The notes beneath the pieces are model-generated. The model ran no database searches. It saw only the letters and a program-made list of their open reading frames with translations, and was not told the origin of the DNA. A stretch of 64,000 nucleotides of DNA from Candidatus Planktophila limnetica (GTDB lineage Bacteria; Actinomycetota; Actinomycetes; Nanopelagicales; Nanopelagicaceae), in contig NZ_CP016782.1 in NCBI RefSeq assembly GCF_002288365.1, positions 186,001 through 250,000 on the forward strand, read 5' to 3'. Below, in pieces: positions 25,949 to 39,391 of the stretch (positions within the stretch are counted from its first letter, which is position 1; every line of letters begins with the position of its first letter). The translations under genes were made by a program, and so were the position numbers.

Positions 25949-26593
25949 ATGGCTCGCCCAGATAAAACAGCAGCAGTTGCTGAACTGACGGAAGACTTCC
26001 GTACAGCTACCGCAACTGTTCTCACCGAATATCGCGGTCTAACCGTGACTTCGATGAAAAAGTTACGTCGTGCACTTGGCGCAGATACAAAGTATTCAGT
26101 AGTCAAGAACACTCTTACAAAGATTGCAGCAAAAGATGCTGGCGTTGATCTCTCAGCAGATCTACTAGCTGGACCATCAGCAATTGCATTCATCAAGGGT
26201 GACCCAATCGCAGCAGCAAAGAGCATGCGTGATTTTGCTAAAGAAAATCCACTACTAATTATCAAGGGTGGAATTTACGAAGGCAAAGCAATCACGCCTA
26301 AAGAGCTTATGGAACTCGCAAATCTTGAATCACGCGAAGTTCTATTGGCCAAGCTTGCTGGCGCAATGAAGGGCTCATTCGCAAAAGCAGCTCGCATTAT
26401 TGATGCACTACGTATCAAGATGGAAGCAGGCGCACCAGCTCCTGCAGTTACCGAAGTTGCGGCACCAGTTGCCGAAGCACCAGTTGCGGAAGCAGCACCA
26501 GTTGCTGAAGCTGTAACAGAAACTGCTCCAGAAGCAGTAACCGAAGAAGTAACAACCCCAGAAGCAACACCTGAAACAGAAGAGAAGGAATAA
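25949..26593 (+). CDS. rplJ: 50S ribosomal protein L10
   Basis: Base of the L7/L12 stalk, 214 residues. The globular domain starts [17 protein letters not shown] and includes [16 protein letters not shown] and [13 protein letters not shown]. The helix that recruits L12 dimers follows (AAFAKA-like region near 150; [13 protein letters not shown]). The last 50 residues are an Ala/Pro/Glu/Thr-rich acidic tail made partly of APVAE repeats, longer than in E. coli L10 (about 165 residues). The frame is open back to 25871, but that stretch is leader RNA; ATG 25949 follows AGGAAAGG. Confidence 0.97.
   Translation: MARPDKTAAVAELTEDFRTATATVLTEYRGLTVTSMKKLRRALGADTKYSVVKNTLTKIAAKDAGVDLSADLLAGPSAIAFIKGDPIAAAKSMRDFAKENPLLIIKGGIYEGKAITPKELMELANLESREVLLAKLAGAMKGSFAKAARIIDALRIKMEAGAPAPAVTEVAAPVAEAPVAEAAPVAEAVTETAPEAVTEEVTTPEATPETEEKE
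26462..26509 (+). repeat. 15-base repeat in the 3' end of rplJ
   Basis: Three near-identical units GCACCAGTTGCnGAA lie at 26462-26476, 26477-26491 and 26495-26509 (3 bases intervene before the last). They encode the APVAE repeats of the L10 tail. Length variation by slippage is plausible. Confidence 0.75.
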
Positions 26594-26598
26594 CGAAC

Positions 26599-26985
26599 AT
26601 GGCAAAGCTCAACACACAAGACCTATTGGCACAGTTTAAAGAAATGACATTGGTCGAGCTCTCAGAGTTCGTTAAGTCATTCGAAACTGAATTCGATGTA
26701 ACAGCAGCAGCACCAGTAGCAGTTGCAGCAGCAGGTGGCGCAGCCGCCGGCGGTGCAGCAGATGGCGCACAAGATGAGTTCACAATCATTCTTGAAAACG
26801 CTGGTTCACAGAAGATTGCAGTGATCAAGGAAGTTCGTGCACTTAACTCAGCACTTGGCTTGAAAGAAGCCAAGGATCTAGTTGATGCAACTCCAGCAAC
26901 ACTTCTTGAGAAGGCAAACAAGGAGACAGCGGACAAGGCAAAGGCAGCTCTAGAAGCAGCTGGCGCAACGGTCACAATCAAGTAA
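26599..26985 (+). CDS. rplL: 50S ribosomal protein L7/L12
   Basis: Multicopy stalk protein that recruits translational GTPases. The 128 residues have an N-terminal dimerisation helix ([21 protein letters not shown]), an Ala/Gly-rich hinge (about 36-56), and the C-terminal globular domain with [28 protein letters not shown] and the terminal AAGATVTIK. It follows rplJ after 5 bases and ends before a strong terminator. Confidence 0.98.
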   Translation: MAKLNTQDLLAQFKEMTLVELSEFVKSFETEFDVTAAAPVAVAAAGGAAAGGAADGAQDEFTIILENAGSQKIAVIKEVRALNSALGLKEAKDLVDATPATLLEKANKETADKAKAALEAAGATVTIK

Positions 26986-26994
26986 CTTCTTCAC

Positions 26995-27030
26995 AAAAAG
27001 ACCCTTCGGCTATTGCCGGGGGGTCTTTTT
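26995..27030 (+). terminator. Rho-independent terminator after rplL
   Basis: AAAAAGACCC pairs with GGGTCTTTTT across the loop TTCGGCTATTGCCGGG (which holds an inner pairing). The run of T closes the hairpin. It separates rplJL from rpoBC. A further GCACC/GGTGC hairpin follows at 27040-27059 in the rpoB upstream region. Confidence 0.85.
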
Positions 27031-27171
27031 GCTGTATAAGCACCCGGTTGGACAGGTGCGGGGGTGGGGCGATACCCTTCGCGTTCGCACAAAAACTTCT
27101 ATGGTCAGGGCATATAGCGGCTGAGACCTAATAGTTGTGCGTTTCCGCAAAACTGTCTGGAAGGACATCTC

Positions 27172-30100
27172 TTGGCCGCGAAGAAAAGTTCAGTAGCTCC
27201 CCGCCGAATCTCTTTTGCAAAGATTCGCGAACCACTCGAAGTTCCAAATCTTCTAGCACTGCAAGTTGAAAGTGTTGACTGGCTTCTCGGTAACGAAAAG
27301 TGGCGTGCACGTCTATCAACTGCAGAAGCAACCAATCGTGGAGAAATTCCAACGACATCTGGTCTAGAAGAAATCTTTGAAGAGATCTCACCAATTGAAG
27401 ACTTCCAAGGATCAATGAGTCTTTCATTCCGTGATCACCGCTTCGAGCCACCAAAGTTTTCAGTTGAAGAGTGCAAAGAGCGCGATACAACTTATTCGCA
27501 ACCACTATTTTTAACAGCAGAGTTTACAAATAACATCACTGGTGAAATTAAGTCTCAAACAGTATTCATGGGCGACTTCCCAGTTATGACTCCTCGCGGA
27601 ACATTCGTAATTAACGGAACAGAGCGCGTTGTTGTTTCACAGCTAGTTCGTTCACCTGGAGTTTATTTCGAACGCACAATTGAAAAAACTTCAGATAAAG
27701 ATATTTTCTCTTCAAAGATTATTCCAAGCCGCGGTGCTTGGCTTGAATTTGAAGTAGATAAGAAAGATCTTGTTGGCGTACGTATCGATCGTAAGCGCAA
27801 GCAATCAGTAACAGTTTTCCTTAAGGCACTTGGTTGGACTGCAGAACAAATTCGTGAAGAGTTTGGCGAGTTCGAATCAATGATGGCAACTCTTGAAAAA
27901 GATACTGTCAATACACAAGATGAAGCGTTGCTAGATATTTATCGCAAGCTTCGTCCAGGTGAGCCACCAACAAAGGAAGCTGCACAAAACCTCATTGAAA
28001 ACCTTTACTTCAATCCAAAGCGTTATGACTTGGCTAAGGTCGGTCGCTTTAAGGTTAATAAGAAGTTAGGTCTTGACCTTGCACTCGATGCGTCCCTTCT
28101 AAGCATTTCTGACATCGTCGCAACACTTCGCTATTTAGTAGCGCTGCACCGTGGCGATCTGACTATGGAATATGGCCGCGAAGTTCGCGTAGAAAAGGAC
28201 GATATCGATCACTTCGGTAACCGTCGTCTACGTACTGTTGGAGAATTAATTCAAAACCAAGTACGTATTGGTCTCTCACGTATGGAACGCGTTGTTCGCG
28301 AACGTATGACTACGCAAGATGTCGAAGCGATTACGCCACAGACACTTATTAATATCCGTCCAGTAGTTGCATCAATTAAGGAGTTCTTCGGAACTTCTCA
28401 ATTGTCACAGTTCATGGATCAGACAAACCCATTGTCAGGACTTACACACAAGCGCCGTCTTTCAGCACTTGGACCTGGTGGTTTATCTCGTGACCGTGCG
28501 GGCTTTGAAGTTCGCGACGTTCACCCATCTCACTACGGTCGCATGTGTCCAATTGAAACTCCTGAAGGACCAAACATTGGTCTTATTGGTTCACTTGCAA
28601 CTTATGGTCGCGTAACAGCTTTCGGATTTATCGAAACTCCTTATCGCAAAGTTGTTAAGGGTCGCGTTACAGATCAAGTTGATTACCTAACAGCTGATGA
28701 AGAAGATGAGCACATCATTGCTCAGGCAAATGCTCCATTAACTGAAGACAGTCACTTTGCTGAAACGCGCGTACTCGTTCGTCGTCGTGGTGGAGAAGTT
28801 GAATACATCCACGGTGATGAAGTTGATTACATGGACGTTTCACCGCGCCAAATGGTTTCTGTTGCAACTGCAATGATTCCATTCCTTGAGCACGATGATG
28901 CTAACCGTGCGTTGATGGGCTCTAACATGATGCGTCAATCTGTTCCATTGATGCGCTCTGAAGCCCCACTAATTGGTACTGGCATGGAGTTCCGTGCAGC
29001 AGTTGATGCTGGCGATGTTGTTACAGCAACTAAGGCTGGTGTTGTTACAGAAGTTTCTGCTGACGAAGTTAAGGTCATGGCAGATGATTCGACATACCAA
29101 ACTTATTCACTTGCTAAATTCCGTCGTTCAAACCAAGGCACTTCATACAACCAACGCGTTGTTGTTTCTGAAGGTCAAAAGGTTGAATTTGGCTCAGTAA
29201 TCGCTGATGGTCCATGTACCGATAGCGGTGAAATGGCTCTCGGTAAGAACTTGCTCGTGGCATTTATGTCATGGGAAGGCCATAACTACGAAGATGCGAT
29301 TATCTTGTCGCAGCGCCTAGTTCAAGACGATGTTCTTACTTCAATTCACATTGAAGAGTATGAAGTTGATGCTCGCGATACCAAGCTCGGTGCCGAAGAG
29401 ATCACACGCGATATTCCAAACGTTTCAGAAGAAGTTCTGGCAGACCTAGATGAGCGCGGAATTATCCGCATCGGCGCCGATGTTGTACCTGGCGATATCT
29501 TGGTTGGAAAAGTTACACCTAAGGGTGAAACAGAACTGACTCCAGAAGAGCGTTTGCTTCGCGCAATCTTTGGTGAGAAGGCTCGCGAAGTTCGCGATAC
29601 ATCTCTTAAGGTGCCACACGGTGAATCAGGAAAAGTTATTGATGTAAAGGTTGTGGAGTCTTCAGAAGATTTCGAACTCGGAGCAGGCATTAACCAACTT
29701 GTTCGCGTATACGTTGCACAAAAGCGCAAGATTCAAGATGGTGACAAGCTCGCTGGTCGCCACGGTAACAAGGGTGTTATTTCAAAGATTCTTCCGCAAG
29801 AAGACATGCCATTTCTTGAAGATGGAACTCCTGTTGACGTAATTCTTAATCCACTCGGTGTACCTGGACGTATGAACGTTGGTCAGGTATTAGAAATGCA
29901 CCTCGGTTGGGTTGCAAAGACTGGTTGGGATCTCAGCGGAATTGATCAGGCTTGGCAGAAGCACCTTAAAGACATTGGCGCAGAAAAGGGTGCACCAGGA
30001 ACAAATCTTGCAACACCTGTTTTCGATGGTGCACTTGAAGATGAAATCACTGGTCTGCTTTCAAGCACACTTCCAAACCGTGATGGAGTTCAACTAGTTG

Positions 30101-30624
30101 GTAAAAGCGGAAAGGCTAAGTTATTTGATGGCCGTTCCGGTGAGCCATACCCAACTCCAATTTCAGTTGGATACATGTACATCTTGAAGCTGCACCACTT
30201 AGTAGATGACAAGATTCACGCTCGTTCTACTGGTCCATACTCAATGATTACGCAACAACCATTGGGCGGTAAGGCTCAATTCGGTGGTCAGCGCTTTGGT
30301 GAAATGGAAGTGTGGGCACTGGAAGCTTATGGCGCCGCATACACACTCCAAGAATTACTCACAATTAAATCTGATGACGTGCTTGGTCGCGTAAAGGTTT
30401 ATGAAGCAATCGTTAAGGGTGAAAACATTCCTGAACCTGGAATTCCAGAATCATTCAAGGTTCTTATTAAGGAAATGCAATCACTATGTCTCAATGTGGA
30501 AGTTCTCTCTTCAGAAGGTGTAGCAATTGAAATGCGCGACACTGATGAAGAAGTATTCCGTGCCGCCGAAGAGCTAGGTATCAACTTGTCACGAGTTGAG
30601 CCAAGCAGTGTTGAAGAAGTCTGA
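27172..30624 (+). CDS. rpoB: DNA-directed RNA polymerase subunit beta
   Basis: Catalytic core subunit, 1150 residues, the compact actinobacterial length. The rifampicin region spans about 407-434 and reads [28 protein letters not shown] in register with E. coli 507-534; residue 418 is Thr where E. coli 518 and mycobacteria have Asn. Other marks are [52 protein letters not shown] and the C-terminal clamp segment [24 protein letters not shown]. The start is TTG 27172 behind GGAAGGA. It is followed by rpoC after 14 bases. Confidence 0.98.
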   Translation: MAAKKSSVAPRRISFAKIREPLEVPNLLALQVESVDWLLGNEKWRARLSTAEATNRGEIPTTSGLEEIFEEISPIEDFQGSMSLSFRDHRFEPPKFSVEECKERDTTYSQPLFLTAEFTNNITGEIKSQTVFMGDFPVMTPRGTFVINGTERVVVSQLVRSPGVYFERTIEKTSDKDIFSSKIIPSRGAWLEFEVDKKDLVGVRIDRKRKQSVTVFLKALGWTAEQIREEFGEFESMMATLEKDTVNTQDEALLDIYRKLRPGEPPTKEAAQNLIENLYFNPKRYDLAKVGRFKVNKKLGLDLALDASLLSISDIVATLRYLVALHRGDLTMEYGREVRVEKDDIDHFGNRRLRTVGELIQNQVRIGLSRMERVVRERMTTQDVEAITPQTLINIRPVVASIKEFFGTSQLSQFMDQTNPLSGLTHKRRLSALGPGGLSRDRAGFEVRDVHPSHYGRMCPIETPEGPNIGLIGSLATYGRVTAFGFIETPYRKVVKGRVTDQVDYLTADEEDEHIIAQANAPLTEDSHFAETRVLVRRRGGEVEYIHGDEVDYMDVSPRQMVSVATAMIPFLEHDDANRALMGSNMMRQSVPLMRSEAPLIGTGMEFRAAVDAGDVVTATKAGVVTEVSADEVKVMADDSTYQTYSLAKFRRSNQGTSYNQRVVVSEGQKVEFGSVIADGPCTDSGEMALGKNLLVAFMSWEGHNYEDAIILSQRLVQDDVLTSIHIEEYEVDARDTKLGAEEITRDIPNVSEEVLADLDERGIIRIGADVVPGDILVGKVTPKGETELTPEERLLRAIFGEKAREVRDTSLKVPHGESGKVIDVKVVESSEDFELGAGINQLVRVYVAQKRKIQDGDKLAGRHGNKGVISKILPQEDMPFLEDGTPVDVILNPLGVPGRMNVGQVLEMHLGWVAKTGWDLSGIDQAWQKHLKDIGAEKGAPGTNLATPVFDGALEDEITGLLSSTLPNRDGVQLVGKSGKAKLFDGRSGEPYPTPISVGYMYILKLHHLVDDKIHARSTGPYSMITQQPLGGKAQFGGQRFGEMEVWALEAYGAAYTLQELLTIKSDDVLGRVKVYEAIVKGENIPEPGIPESFKVLIKEMQSLCLNVEVLSSEGVAIEMRDTDEEVFRAAEELGINLSRVEPSSVEEV

Positions 30625-30638
30625 GAGGGAAAATAACT

Positions 30639-33600
30639 ATGTTAGATGTTAACTTCTTTGATGAATTGCGAATTGGTTTAGCTTCGGCTGACCACATCCG
30701 TGAGTGGTCATTTGGCGAAGTAAAGAAGCCAGAGACAATTAACTACCGCACACTAAAGCCTGAAAAGGATGGACTCTTTGACGAGAAGATCTTCGGACCA
30801 ACTCGTGACTGGGAATGTTATTGCGGTAAGTACAAGCGCGTGCGCTTCAAGGGAATTATCTGCGAACGTTGCGGTGTTGAAGTTACTCGCGCAAAGGTAC
30901 GTCGCGAACGTATGGGACACATCGAACTTGCTGCTCCAGTAACACATATCTGGTACTTCAAGGGTGTTCCATCACGTCTTGGATATTTACTAGACCTTGC
31001 ACCTAAGGATCTAGAAAAAGTAATTTACTTTGCTGCCTACATGATCACAGAAGTTGATAAAGAGGCTCGCGAAGAAGATATGCCACAACTTGAAAAGAAG
31101 TTGGCAAATGATCGCAAGAAGATTGAAACACGTCGCGATAACGATCTAGACGTTCGCACCAAAAAGCTCGAGGCAGATATTGCTGAACTCGAGTCAGAAG
31201 ATGCGAAGTCAGATGTAAAGCGAAAAGTACGCGAGAGTGCTGAGCGCGAACTCAAGGGACTTCGTGATCGTTCAGAGCGCGAACTCAATCGTTTAGAAGA
31301 TGTGTGGACTCGCTTTAAAAACCTTAAGGTTCAAGATCTCGAAGGTGATGAAAACCTTTACCGCGAAATGCGTGATCGTTATGGAATGTATTTCAAGGGA
31401 GATATGGGCGCGGCTGCAATTAAGAAGCGCCTTGAAACTTTCGATCTTGAAACTGAGTACAAGATTCTTACCGATCTTTCTGAGAACGGAAAAGGCGCAA
31501 AGAAGACTCGCGCTATCAAGCGTCTAAAGGTCGTTAATGCATTCATGACAACAAGTAACCACCCAGCATCAATGGTTCTTGATTGCGTTCCAGTTATTCC
31601 GCCTGATCTACGTCCGATGGTTCAACTAGATGGTGGTCGTTTTGCGACTTCAGATCTCAACGATCTTTACCGTCGTGTTATTAACCGCAACAACCGTTTG
31701 AAGCGTCTTGCTGATCTCGGTGCACCAGAAATTATCGTTAACAATGAAAAGCGCATGCTTCAAGAAGCAGTTGACGCACTCTTTGATAACGGTCGTCGTG
31801 GACGTCCAGTAACAGGTCCAGGAAACCGTGCACTTAAATCACTTTCAGACATGCTCAAGGGTAAGCAAGGACGTTTCCGTCAGAACTTGCTCGGTAAGCG
31901 CGTTGATTATTCAGGTCGTTCTGTAATTGTTGTTGGCCCACAGTTGAAGTTACATCAGTGTGGTCTTCCAAAGCAGATGGCACTGGAACTCTTTAAGCCA
32001 TTCGTAATGAAGCGTCTTGTTGACCTTAACCACGCGCAGAACATTAAATCTGCAAAGCGCATGGTTGAACGTGCTCGTCCAGTTGTGTGGGATGTTCTAG
32101 AAGAAGTTATTGCAGAACACCCTGTACTACTTAACCGTGCACCAACCCTGCACCGTCTAGGTATTCAAGCTTTTGAACCACAATTGGTTGAAGGTAAAGC
32201 AATTCAGATTCACCCACTCGTATGTACAGCATTTAACGCTGACTTCGACGGTGACCAGATGGCTGTTCACTTGCCGCTATCTGCTGAAGCGCAGGCCGAA
32301 GCACGTATCTTGATGTTGTCTTCAAACAACATTTTATCTCCTGCTAATGGTCGTCCAATTACTACACCAACACAGGACATGGTTCTTGGTCTTTATTGGC
32401 TCACAATGGAGCGCGAAGCAGAACTCGGCGAAGGCCGCGCATTCTCTTCAGTTGCTGAAGCAATCATGGCTCATGATCAGCACACAGTTTCATTGCAAGC
32501 AAAGGTAAAGATTCGCCTATCTACAACGGGTCAAACTCTTTCTACAACTGTTGGTCGCGCATTGTTTAATGAAGCGCTTCCTGCAGATTTTCGTTTCGTA
32601 GATGTTGACGTAACAAAGAAGCAACTAGGACAAATCGTTGACGAACTCGCTGAGTTCTATCCAAAGGTTGTCGTTGCTGAAACTCTCGATGCACTGAAGT
32701 CACTTGGTTTCCACTGGGCATCACGCGCCGGTGCAACTATTGGTATCGAAGATGTTGTTACACCTCCTCGTAAACTTGAAATTCTTGAAACCTATGAAAC
32801 ACAGGCTGACAAGGTTCAATCACAATACGAAAAGGGACTCATCACAGATGACGAGCGCCGTCAAGAACTCATTGAGATCTGGACAAAGGCAACAGCTGAA
32901 GTTGGTAAAGAGATGGAAGAAAACTTCCCTCGCGTCAATCCAGTGTGGATGATGGTTACTTCAGGTGCTCGTGGAAATATGATGCAGATTCGTCAGATCG
33001 CAGGTATGCGCGGACTTGTCGCTAACCCAAAGGGTGAAATTATTCCTCGCCCAATTAAGTCAAACTTCCGCGAAGGTCTTTCTGTACTTGAGTACTTCAT
33101 TTCTACTCACGGTGCACGTAAGGGTCTTGCAGATACAGCGCTTCGTACCGCTGACTCTGGTTACCTCACACGTCGTCTCTGCGACGTTGCACAAGATGTA
33201 ATTATTCGTGAAGAAGATTGCGGTACTGATCGCGGTCTAGTTCTTCCAATTGCATCTCGTCAACAATCAGGTGGACTTGTAAAGCATGATCACGTTGAAA
33301 CATCTGTATACGGTCGAACCCTTGCTGATGACATCGAAGTTGATGGCAAAGTAATTGCAACTGCTGGTACAGATCTTGGTGATCGCGTTATCGCAGCACT
33401 TGTTGAAGCAGGCGTGGACGAAGTAAAGATTCGCTCAGTTCTTACTTGCGATAGCAAGGTCGGACAGTGCGCAGCTTGCTACGGTCGCTCACTTGCATCA
33501 GGTCAACTCGTTGCAGTTGGTGAAGCAGTCGGAATCATTGCAGCACAATCAATCGGTGAACCAGGTACACAGCTAACAATGCGTACCTTCCACACTGGTG

Positions 33601-34451
33601 GTGTTGCAGGAGATGACATCACTCACGGTCTTCCACGTATCGTTGAACTCTTCGAAGCACGCACACCTAAGGGTGTTGCACCAATTGCAGAAACCGCGGG
33701 TGTTGTTTCATTCCGTGAAGATGCAAAGGGCAAGAAGATCATCGTTACACCAGATGATGGTGGCGAAGAAGTTGCTTACCCAATTACACGTCGTCAGAAG
33801 TTACTTGTTGAAGAAGGTTCACGCGTTGATGTCGGCCAGAAGATGGTTGTCGGTGCGATTGATCCAAAGCAGGTACTTCGTATTCTTGGACCACGTGCAA
33901 CTCAAGTTCACTTGGTAAATGAAATTCAATCTGTATACCGCTCACAAGGTGTAGGTATTCACGATAAGCACATCGAAGTAATTGTTCGTCAAATGCTCAA
34001 GCGCATTACAGTGCTTGAAGCAGGCGATGCTGATCTACTTCCAGGTGAACTCGTTGAACGCGGTCGCTTTGAGACAGAAAACCGTCGCGTTGTCACAACT
34101 GGTGGCAAGGCAGCATCTGGTCGTCCAGAACTTATGGGAATCACGAAGGCGTCCCTTGCAACTGAGTCATGGTTATCAGCTGCTTCCTTCCAAGAAACCA
34201 CTCGAGTTCTAACCGATGCGGCCCTGTCTGAGAAGAGCGATCCACTTCTTGGCCTCAAGGAGAACGTCATCATCGGTAAGTTGATCCCAGCTGGAACCGG
34301 TCTTGCTCGTTACCGCAATATCCGAGTTGAGCCAACGGAAGAAGCAAAGGCAGCGGTTTATGCGGCCTATGACGAGTATGACTTCACACCATTTGAGTCA
34401 GCCGGCTCAGGTGAAGCAGTTCGCCTCGATGAAGTAGAGGTTCCTCGCTAA
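30639..34451 (+). CDS. rpoC: DNA-directed RNA polymerase subunit beta'
   Basis: Catalytic subunit of 1270 residues. The N-terminal zinc ribbon is CYCGKYK with ICERCGVEV. The active-site NADFDGDQM places the Mg2+ aspartates at 535, 537 and 539. The bridge and trigger helices ([23 protein letters not shown]) and the second zinc site ([16 protein letters not shown]) are intact. The coiled-coil region near 130-210 is charged. Co-transcribed with rpoB and ended by the hairpin at 34491. Confidence 0.98.
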   Translation: MLDVNFFDELRIGLASADHIREWSFGEVKKPETINYRTLKPEKDGLFDEKIFGPTRDWECYCGKYKRVRFKGIICERCGVEVTRAKVRRERMGHIELAAPVTHIWYFKGVPSRLGYLLDLAPKDLEKVIYFAAYMITEVDKEAREEDMPQLEKKLANDRKKIETRRDNDLDVRTKKLEADIAELESEDAKSDVKRKVRESAERELKGLRDRSERELNRLEDVWTRFKNLKVQDLEGDENLYREMRDRYGMYFKGDMGAAAIKKRLETFDLETEYKILTDLSENGKGAKKTRAIKRLKVVNAFMTTSNHPASMVLDCVPVIPPDLRPMVQLDGGRFATSDLNDLYRRVINRNNRLKRLADLGAPEIIVNNEKRMLQEAVDALFDNGRRGRPVTGPGNRALKSLSDMLKGKQGRFRQNLLGKRVDYSGRSVIVVGPQLKLHQCGLPKQMALELFKPFVMKRLVDLNHAQNIKSAKRMVERARPVVWDVLEEVIAEHPVLLNRAPTLHRLGIQAFEPQLVEGKAIQIHPLVCTAFNADFDGDQMAVHLPLSAEAQAEARILMLSSNNILSPANGRPITTPTQDMVLGLYWLTMEREAELGEGRAFSSVAEAIMAHDQHTVSLQAKVKIRLSTTGQTLSTTVGRALFNEALPADFRFVDVDVTKKQLGQIVDELAEFYPKVVVAETLDALKSLGFHWASRAGATIGIEDVVTPPRKLEILETYETQADKVQSQYEKGLITDDERRQELIEIWTKATAEVGKEMEENFPRVNPVWMMVTSGARGNMMQIRQIAGMRGLVANPKGEIIPRPIKSNFREGLSVLEYFISTHGARKGLADTALRTADSGYLTRRLCDVAQDVIIREEDCGTDRGLVLPIASRQQSGGLVKHDHVETSVYGRTLADDIEVDGKVIATAGTDLGDRVIAALVEAGVDEVKIRSVLTCDSKVGQCAACYGRSLASGQLVAVGEAVGIIAAQSIGEPGTQLTMRTFHTGGVAGDDITHGLPRIVELFEARTPKGVAPIAETAGVVSFREDAKGKKIIVTPDDGGEEVAYPITRRQKLLVEEGSRVDVGQKMVVGAIDPKQVLRILGPRATQVHLVNEIQSVYRSQGVGIHDKHIEVIVRQMLKRITVLEAGDADLLPGELVERGRFETENRRVVTTGGKAASGRPELMGITKASLATESWLSAASFQETTRVLTDAALSEKSDPLLGLKENVIIGKLIPAGTGLARYRNIRVEPTEEAKAAVYAAYDEYDFTPFESAGSGEAVRLDEVEVPR

Positions 34452-34490
34452 GTAGGGCCGAACCTCTTAAAAATAAGTATCGGCGTGTCG

Positions 34491-34534
34491 AAACGGGCTC
34501 TTTTACTCCATCAGGAGTAGAAGGGCCCGTTTTG
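34491..34534 (+). terminator. Rho-independent terminator after rpoC
   Basis: AAACGGGC at 34491-34498 pairs with GCCCGTTT ending near 34532, with an inner CTACTCC-like pairing (ACTCC with GGAGT) that extends the stem. TTTT lies at the end of the stem. The following 170 bases to rpsL hold a GGGTG/CACCC mini-hairpin near 34632 and presumably the str operon promoter, which I could not place with confidence. Confidence 0.8.
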
Positions 34535-34709
34535 ACCTAATCGCCCCCGCTCAGATACCTTTCTCCTCTGCTCATTTTTGAGCGCTTGATGACGTGCCCT
34601 GATTAGAAATTTTCAGTTCACAACTGCAGTTTGGGTGCAACACACCCGAGCGCGTGGGTCGTTCATTAAGCGTAATAAATTGAAGTAGTAACGAATGGAG
34701 AAGATGTAA

Positions 34710-35090
34710 GTGCCAACAATTCAACAGCTAGTTCGACGTGGTCGTGCAGAAAAGACTACGAAGACAAGCACACCTGCGTTAAAGGGTTCACCTCAACGTC
34801 GTGGTGTTTGCACACGTGTTTATACAACAACACCTAAGAAGCCAAACTCTGCGCTTCGTAAAGTTGCACGTGTTCGTCTAACTAGCGGTATGGAAATTAC
34901 TGCATACATCCCTGGCGAAGGTCACAACTTGCAAGAGCACTCCATTGTTCTTGTACGTGGCGGTCGTGTTAAGGATCTTCCTGGAGTTCGTTACAAAATT
35001 ATTCGCGGTTCACTCGATACACAAGGTGTAAAAAATCGTAAGCAATCACGTTCGCGTTACGGTGCCAAGAGAGAGAAGAAGGCTTCCTAA
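34710..35090 (+). CDS. rpsL: 30S ribosomal protein S12
   Basis: Decoding-centre protein of 126 residues. The streptomycin-relevant lysines are wild type in [15 protein letters not shown] and [12 protein letters not shown], and the latter also holds the Asp that is methylthiolated in E. coli. The start is GTG 34710 with AATGGAGAAG upstream. Its TAA shares a base with the rpsG ATG. Confidence 0.98.
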   Translation: MPTIQQLVRRGRAEKTTKTSTPALKGSPQRRGVCTRVYTTTPKKPNSALRKVARVRLTSGMEITAYIPGEGHNLQEHSIVLVRGGRVKDLPGVRYKIIRGSLDTQGVKNRKQSRSRYGAKREKKAS

Positions 35091-35560
35091 TGCCACGTAA
35101 AGGTCCTGCAGTAAAGACTCCTGTAATTTCTGATCCTGTTTACAACTCACCAGTTGTTACATCACTGATTAACAAACTTCTTTTGCACGGTAAGCGTTCA
35201 ACAGCTGAAGCAATTGTTTATGGTGCTCTTGAAGGATGCCGCGAAAAAACTCAAGTAGATCCAATTATTACTTTGAAGCGCGCACTTGAAAACATCAAGC
35301 CAGCAGTTGAAGTTCGCTCACGTCGTGTGGGTGGAGCAACGTATCAAGTACCGGTTGAAGTTAAAGCTGGTCGCTCAACAACTTTGGCACTTCGCTGGTT
35401 AGTTGATTTCTCTCGCCTACGTCGCGAGAAGTCAATGGCAGAGCGTCTGCAAAATGAATTAATCGATGCAAGCAATGGCCTTGGCGCCGCTGTTAAGCGT
35501 CGCGAAGATACTCACAAAATGGCAGAAGCAAACAAGGCGTTTGCTCACTACCGCTGGTAA
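35090..35560 (+). CDS. rpsG: 30S ribosomal protein S7
   Basis: Primary assembly protein of the 30S head, 156 residues, the usual bacterial length. It begins MPRKGPAVK and contains [43 protein letters not shown] and the C-terminal [20 protein letters not shown]. It overlaps the rpsL stop by one base, giving the typical rpsL-rpsG coupling. Confidence 0.98.
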   Translation: MPRKGPAVKTPVISDPVYNSPVVTSLINKLLLHGKRSTAEAIVYGALEGCREKTQVDPIITLKRALENIKPAVEVRSRRVGGATYQVPVEVKAGRSTTLALRWLVDFSRLRREKSMAERLQNELIDASNGLGAAVKRREDTHKMAEANKAFAHYRW

Positions 35561-35608
35561 CACTTAACTAAAAAGACGAATTAGACCCGACGAGAAGAGG
35601 AACACTAA

Positions 35609-37711
35609 GTGGCCGCAGAGAACATCGACCTAGCCAAGGTTCGCAACATTGGAATCATGGCTCACATCGACGCGGGCAAAACTACAACCACTGAGCGCAT
35701 CCTTTTTTACACCGGTATCAATTACAAAATTGGTGAAGTCCACGAAGGCGCAGCAACGATGGACTGGATGGAGCAAGAGCAAGAGCGCGGTATCACTATT
35801 ACATCTGCGGCTACTACTTGTATGTGGCACGACCATCTGATCAACATTATTGACACACCTGGTCACGTTGACTTCACAGTAGAAGTAGAACGTTCACTTC
35901 GTGTTCTAGATGGAGCAGTTGCAGTATTCGATGGTGTTGCAGGTGTGGAGCCACAATCAGAAACAGTATGGCGCCAAGCAGATCGTTATTCAGTTCCTCG
36001 TATTTGTTTTATTAATAAGTTAGACCGCACAGGTGCAAACTTTGATATGTGCGTTGGCATGATTAAGTCTCGTCTTAATGCTGTTGCACTAGTTCTTCAG
36101 ATTCCAATTGGCAACGAAGCTGACTTCCTCGGAGTTGTAGATCTCATTGCGATGAAGGCACTTGTTTGGCCAGGAGAAACTAAGAAGGGTGAGGATTACC
36201 TCGTAGAAGAAATCCCAGCGAATCTTTTGGAAAAGGCAAAGCAAGCTCGTCACGAAATGATTGAAACTCTTGCTGAAAATGATGACACAGTCATGGAGAA
36301 GTACCTTGAAGGTATTGACCCAACTGAAGATGAAATTATTGCCGGTATCCGTCGCGCAACACTTGCAGCAAAACTCACACCAGTTCTTACAGGTTCTGCA
36401 TTTAAGAACAAGGGTGTTCAGCCAATGCTTGATGCTGTTACTCGTTATCTTCCAAGCCCACTCGATGTTGAAGCAATCGTGGGAACAGATATGGATGACA
36501 AGACAATCGAAATCAAGCGCTATCCAAAGAATGACGAACCATTCTCAGCACTTGCATTTAAAATCATGTCAGATCCACACCTTGGAAAACTTACATTTAT
36601 TCGTGTGTACTCAGGTGTTCTTGAAACTGGCTCATCAATTCTGAACTCAACTAAGGATCGCAAAGAACGTATCGGAAAGATTTATCAGATGCACGCAAAC
36701 AAGCGCGAAGAACGCGACTCTGTTGGTGCTGGAATGATCGTGGCAGTGATGGGTCTTAAGGACACCACAACGGGTGAAACACTCTGTGACACTGCAAAGC
36801 CAGTAATCCTTGAATCAATGGATTTCCCAGCACCAGTTATCTCTGTGGCTATTGAACCTAAGACAAAGGGTGACCAAGAAAAACTCGGCGTTGCTATTCA
36901 GCGTCTGTCAGAAGAAGATCCAACATTTCACGTTAAAACTGATGAAGAAACTGGTCAGACAATCATCGCTGGTATGGGTGAATTACACCTTGAAATTCTT
37001 GTAGACCGTATGCGTCGCGAATTTAAAGTCGAAGCTAACGTTGGTAAGCCACAAGTTGCTTACCGCGAAACACTTCGTAAGGCTGTTGCGCGTCACGATT
37101 ACACACACAAAAAGCAGACTGGTGGTTCTGGACAGTTTGCAAAGATTCAGATTGCAATCGAACCTCTTCCAACTGGTGTTGTTGAAGGTGGTTACGAATT
37201 CGTAAACAAGATCACTGGTGGTCGCGTTCCACGCGAGTACATCCCATCTGTTGATCAAGGGTGCCAAGAAGCAATGACCTCAGGTCCTCTTGCTGGTTAC
37301 CCACTCACTGATGTACGCGTAAGTCTTCTTGATGGCGCTTATCACGATGTTGACTCATCGGAATTGGCCTTCAAGATTGCTGGTATCGCAGCATTTAAGG
37401 AAGCAGCAAAACTTGCTGATCCTGCGATTCTCGAACCAGTTATGAAAGTCGAAGTTATTACCCCTGAAGACTTCATGGGTGATGTCATCGGCGATATCAA
37501 CAGTCGTCGTGGTCAAATCCAGGCCATGGACGAGCGGTCAGGTGCCCGCGTTGTTAGGGCGCTAGTTCCGTTGTCAGAGATGTTCGGCTATGTCGGAGAT
37601 CTCCGCTCCAGAACACAAGGTCGCGCGAGCTACAGCATGGAGTTCGATTCGTATGCAGAAGTACCAGGCAACGTAGCGAAGGAAATCATTGCAAAAGTTC
37701 GTGGCGAATAA
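35609..37711 (+). CDS. fusA: Elongation factor G
   Basis: Translocation GTPase of 700 residues. The G1 motif [13 protein letters not shown] begins near residue 18, followed by [27 protein letters not shown] and the five-domain layout through domain IV ([22 protein letters not shown]) to domain V ([10 protein letters not shown]). The start is GTG 35609 behind GAAGAGGA. It follows rpsG after 48 bases and precedes tuf after 65 bases, the standard str operon order. Confidence 0.98.
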   Translation: MAAENIDLAKVRNIGIMAHIDAGKTTTTERILFYTGINYKIGEVHEGAATMDWMEQEQERGITITSAATTCMWHDHLINIIDTPGHVDFTVEVERSLRVLDGAVAVFDGVAGVEPQSETVWRQADRYSVPRICFINKLDRTGANFDMCVGMIKSRLNAVALVLQIPIGNEADFLGVVDLIAMKALVWPGETKKGEDYLVEEIPANLLEKAKQARHEMIETLAENDDTVMEKYLEGIDPTEDEIIAGIRRATLAAKLTPVLTGSAFKNKGVQPMLDAVTRYLPSPLDVEAIVGTDMDDKTIEIKRYPKNDEPFSALAFKIMSDPHLGKLTFIRVYSGVLETGSSILNSTKDRKERIGKIYQMHANKREERDSVGAGMIVAVMGLKDTTTGETLCDTAKPVILESMDFPAPVISVAIEPKTKGDQEKLGVAIQRLSEEDPTFHVKTDEETGQTIIAGMGELHLEILVDRMRREFKVEANVGKPQVAYRETLRKAVARHDYTHKKQTGGSGQFAKIQIAIEPLPTGVVEGGYEFVNKITGGRVPREYIPSVDQGCQEAMTSGPLAGYPLTDVRVSLLDGAYHDVDSSELAFKIAGIAAFKEAAKLADPAILEPVMKVEVITPEDFMGDVIGDINSRRGQIQAMDERSGARVVRALVPLSEMFGYVGDLRSRTQGRASYSMEFDSYAEVPGNVAKEIIAKVRGE

Positions 37712-37776
37712 CCCTACAAACTAACAAAAGCACAAACCCTAATAACTAAGCACTAGTAAACGAAAGAGGAACCAAA

Positions 37777-38970
<1,194 letters not shown>

Positions 38971-38979
38971 ATCTTGTAA

Positions 38980-39006
38980 GCCCGGCGGCGTAAAAAACCG
39001 CCGGGC
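38980..39006 (+). terminator. Hairpin terminator after tuf
   Basis: GCCCGGCGG at 38980-38988 pairs perfectly with CCGCCGGGC at 38998-39006 (9 G/C-rich pairs). There is no T-run (AATCAAGG follows), so it is the U-less type often proposed for Actinobacteria, or it protects the mRNA 3' end. It separates the str operon from the S10 promoter. Confidence 0.65.
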
Positions 39007-39020
39007 AATCAAGGAAAAGT

Positions 39021-39049
39021 TTGACAATTAAATTTAAGCAGTATTACGA
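39021..39049 (+). promoter_or_regulatory. Candidate promoter of the S10 operon
   Basis: A perfect TTGACA -35 box at 39021-39026 is followed after 17 bases by TTACGA (39044-39049), or after 15 bases by TATTAC (39042-39047). The site lies 18 bases upstream of rpsJ and directly after the tuf hairpin. Confidence 0.5.
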
Positions 39050-39066
39050 GATAAGAGGAGAAGCAC

Positions 39067-39375
39067 ATGGCGGGACAGAAGATCCGCATTCGACTCAAGG
39101 CATATGACCATGAGGTGATTGACACTTCAGCGAAGAAAATCGTTGAAACTGTTGAGCGCACTGGTGCAACTGTCGCGGGTCCGGTACCGCTACCCACAGA
39201 GAAGAACACGTACTGCGTGATTCGCTCTCCTCACAAATATAAGGACAGCCGCGAGCACTTCGAGATGCGCACACATAAGCGCCTCATCGACATCATCGAC
39301 CCAACTCCTAAAACAGTTGATTCATTGATGCGTCTTGATTTGCCAGCTGGCGTCGACATCGAGATCAAGCTCTAA
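39067..39375 (+). CDS. rpsJ: 30S ribosomal protein S10
   Basis: Head protein of the small subunit that also binds NusB in antitermination; 102 residues. It begins [19 protein letters not shown] and contains [34 protein letters not shown] and the terminal [22 protein letters not shown] precedes ATG 39067. First gene of the long S10-spc transcript. Confidence 0.98.
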   Translation: MAGQKIRIRLKAYDHEVIDTSAKKIVETVERTGATVAGPVPLPTEKNTYCVIRSPHKYKDSREHFEMRTHKRLIDIIDPTPKTVDSLMRLDLPAGVDIEIKL

Positions 39376-39391
39376 GGAAAGGACGATAACC

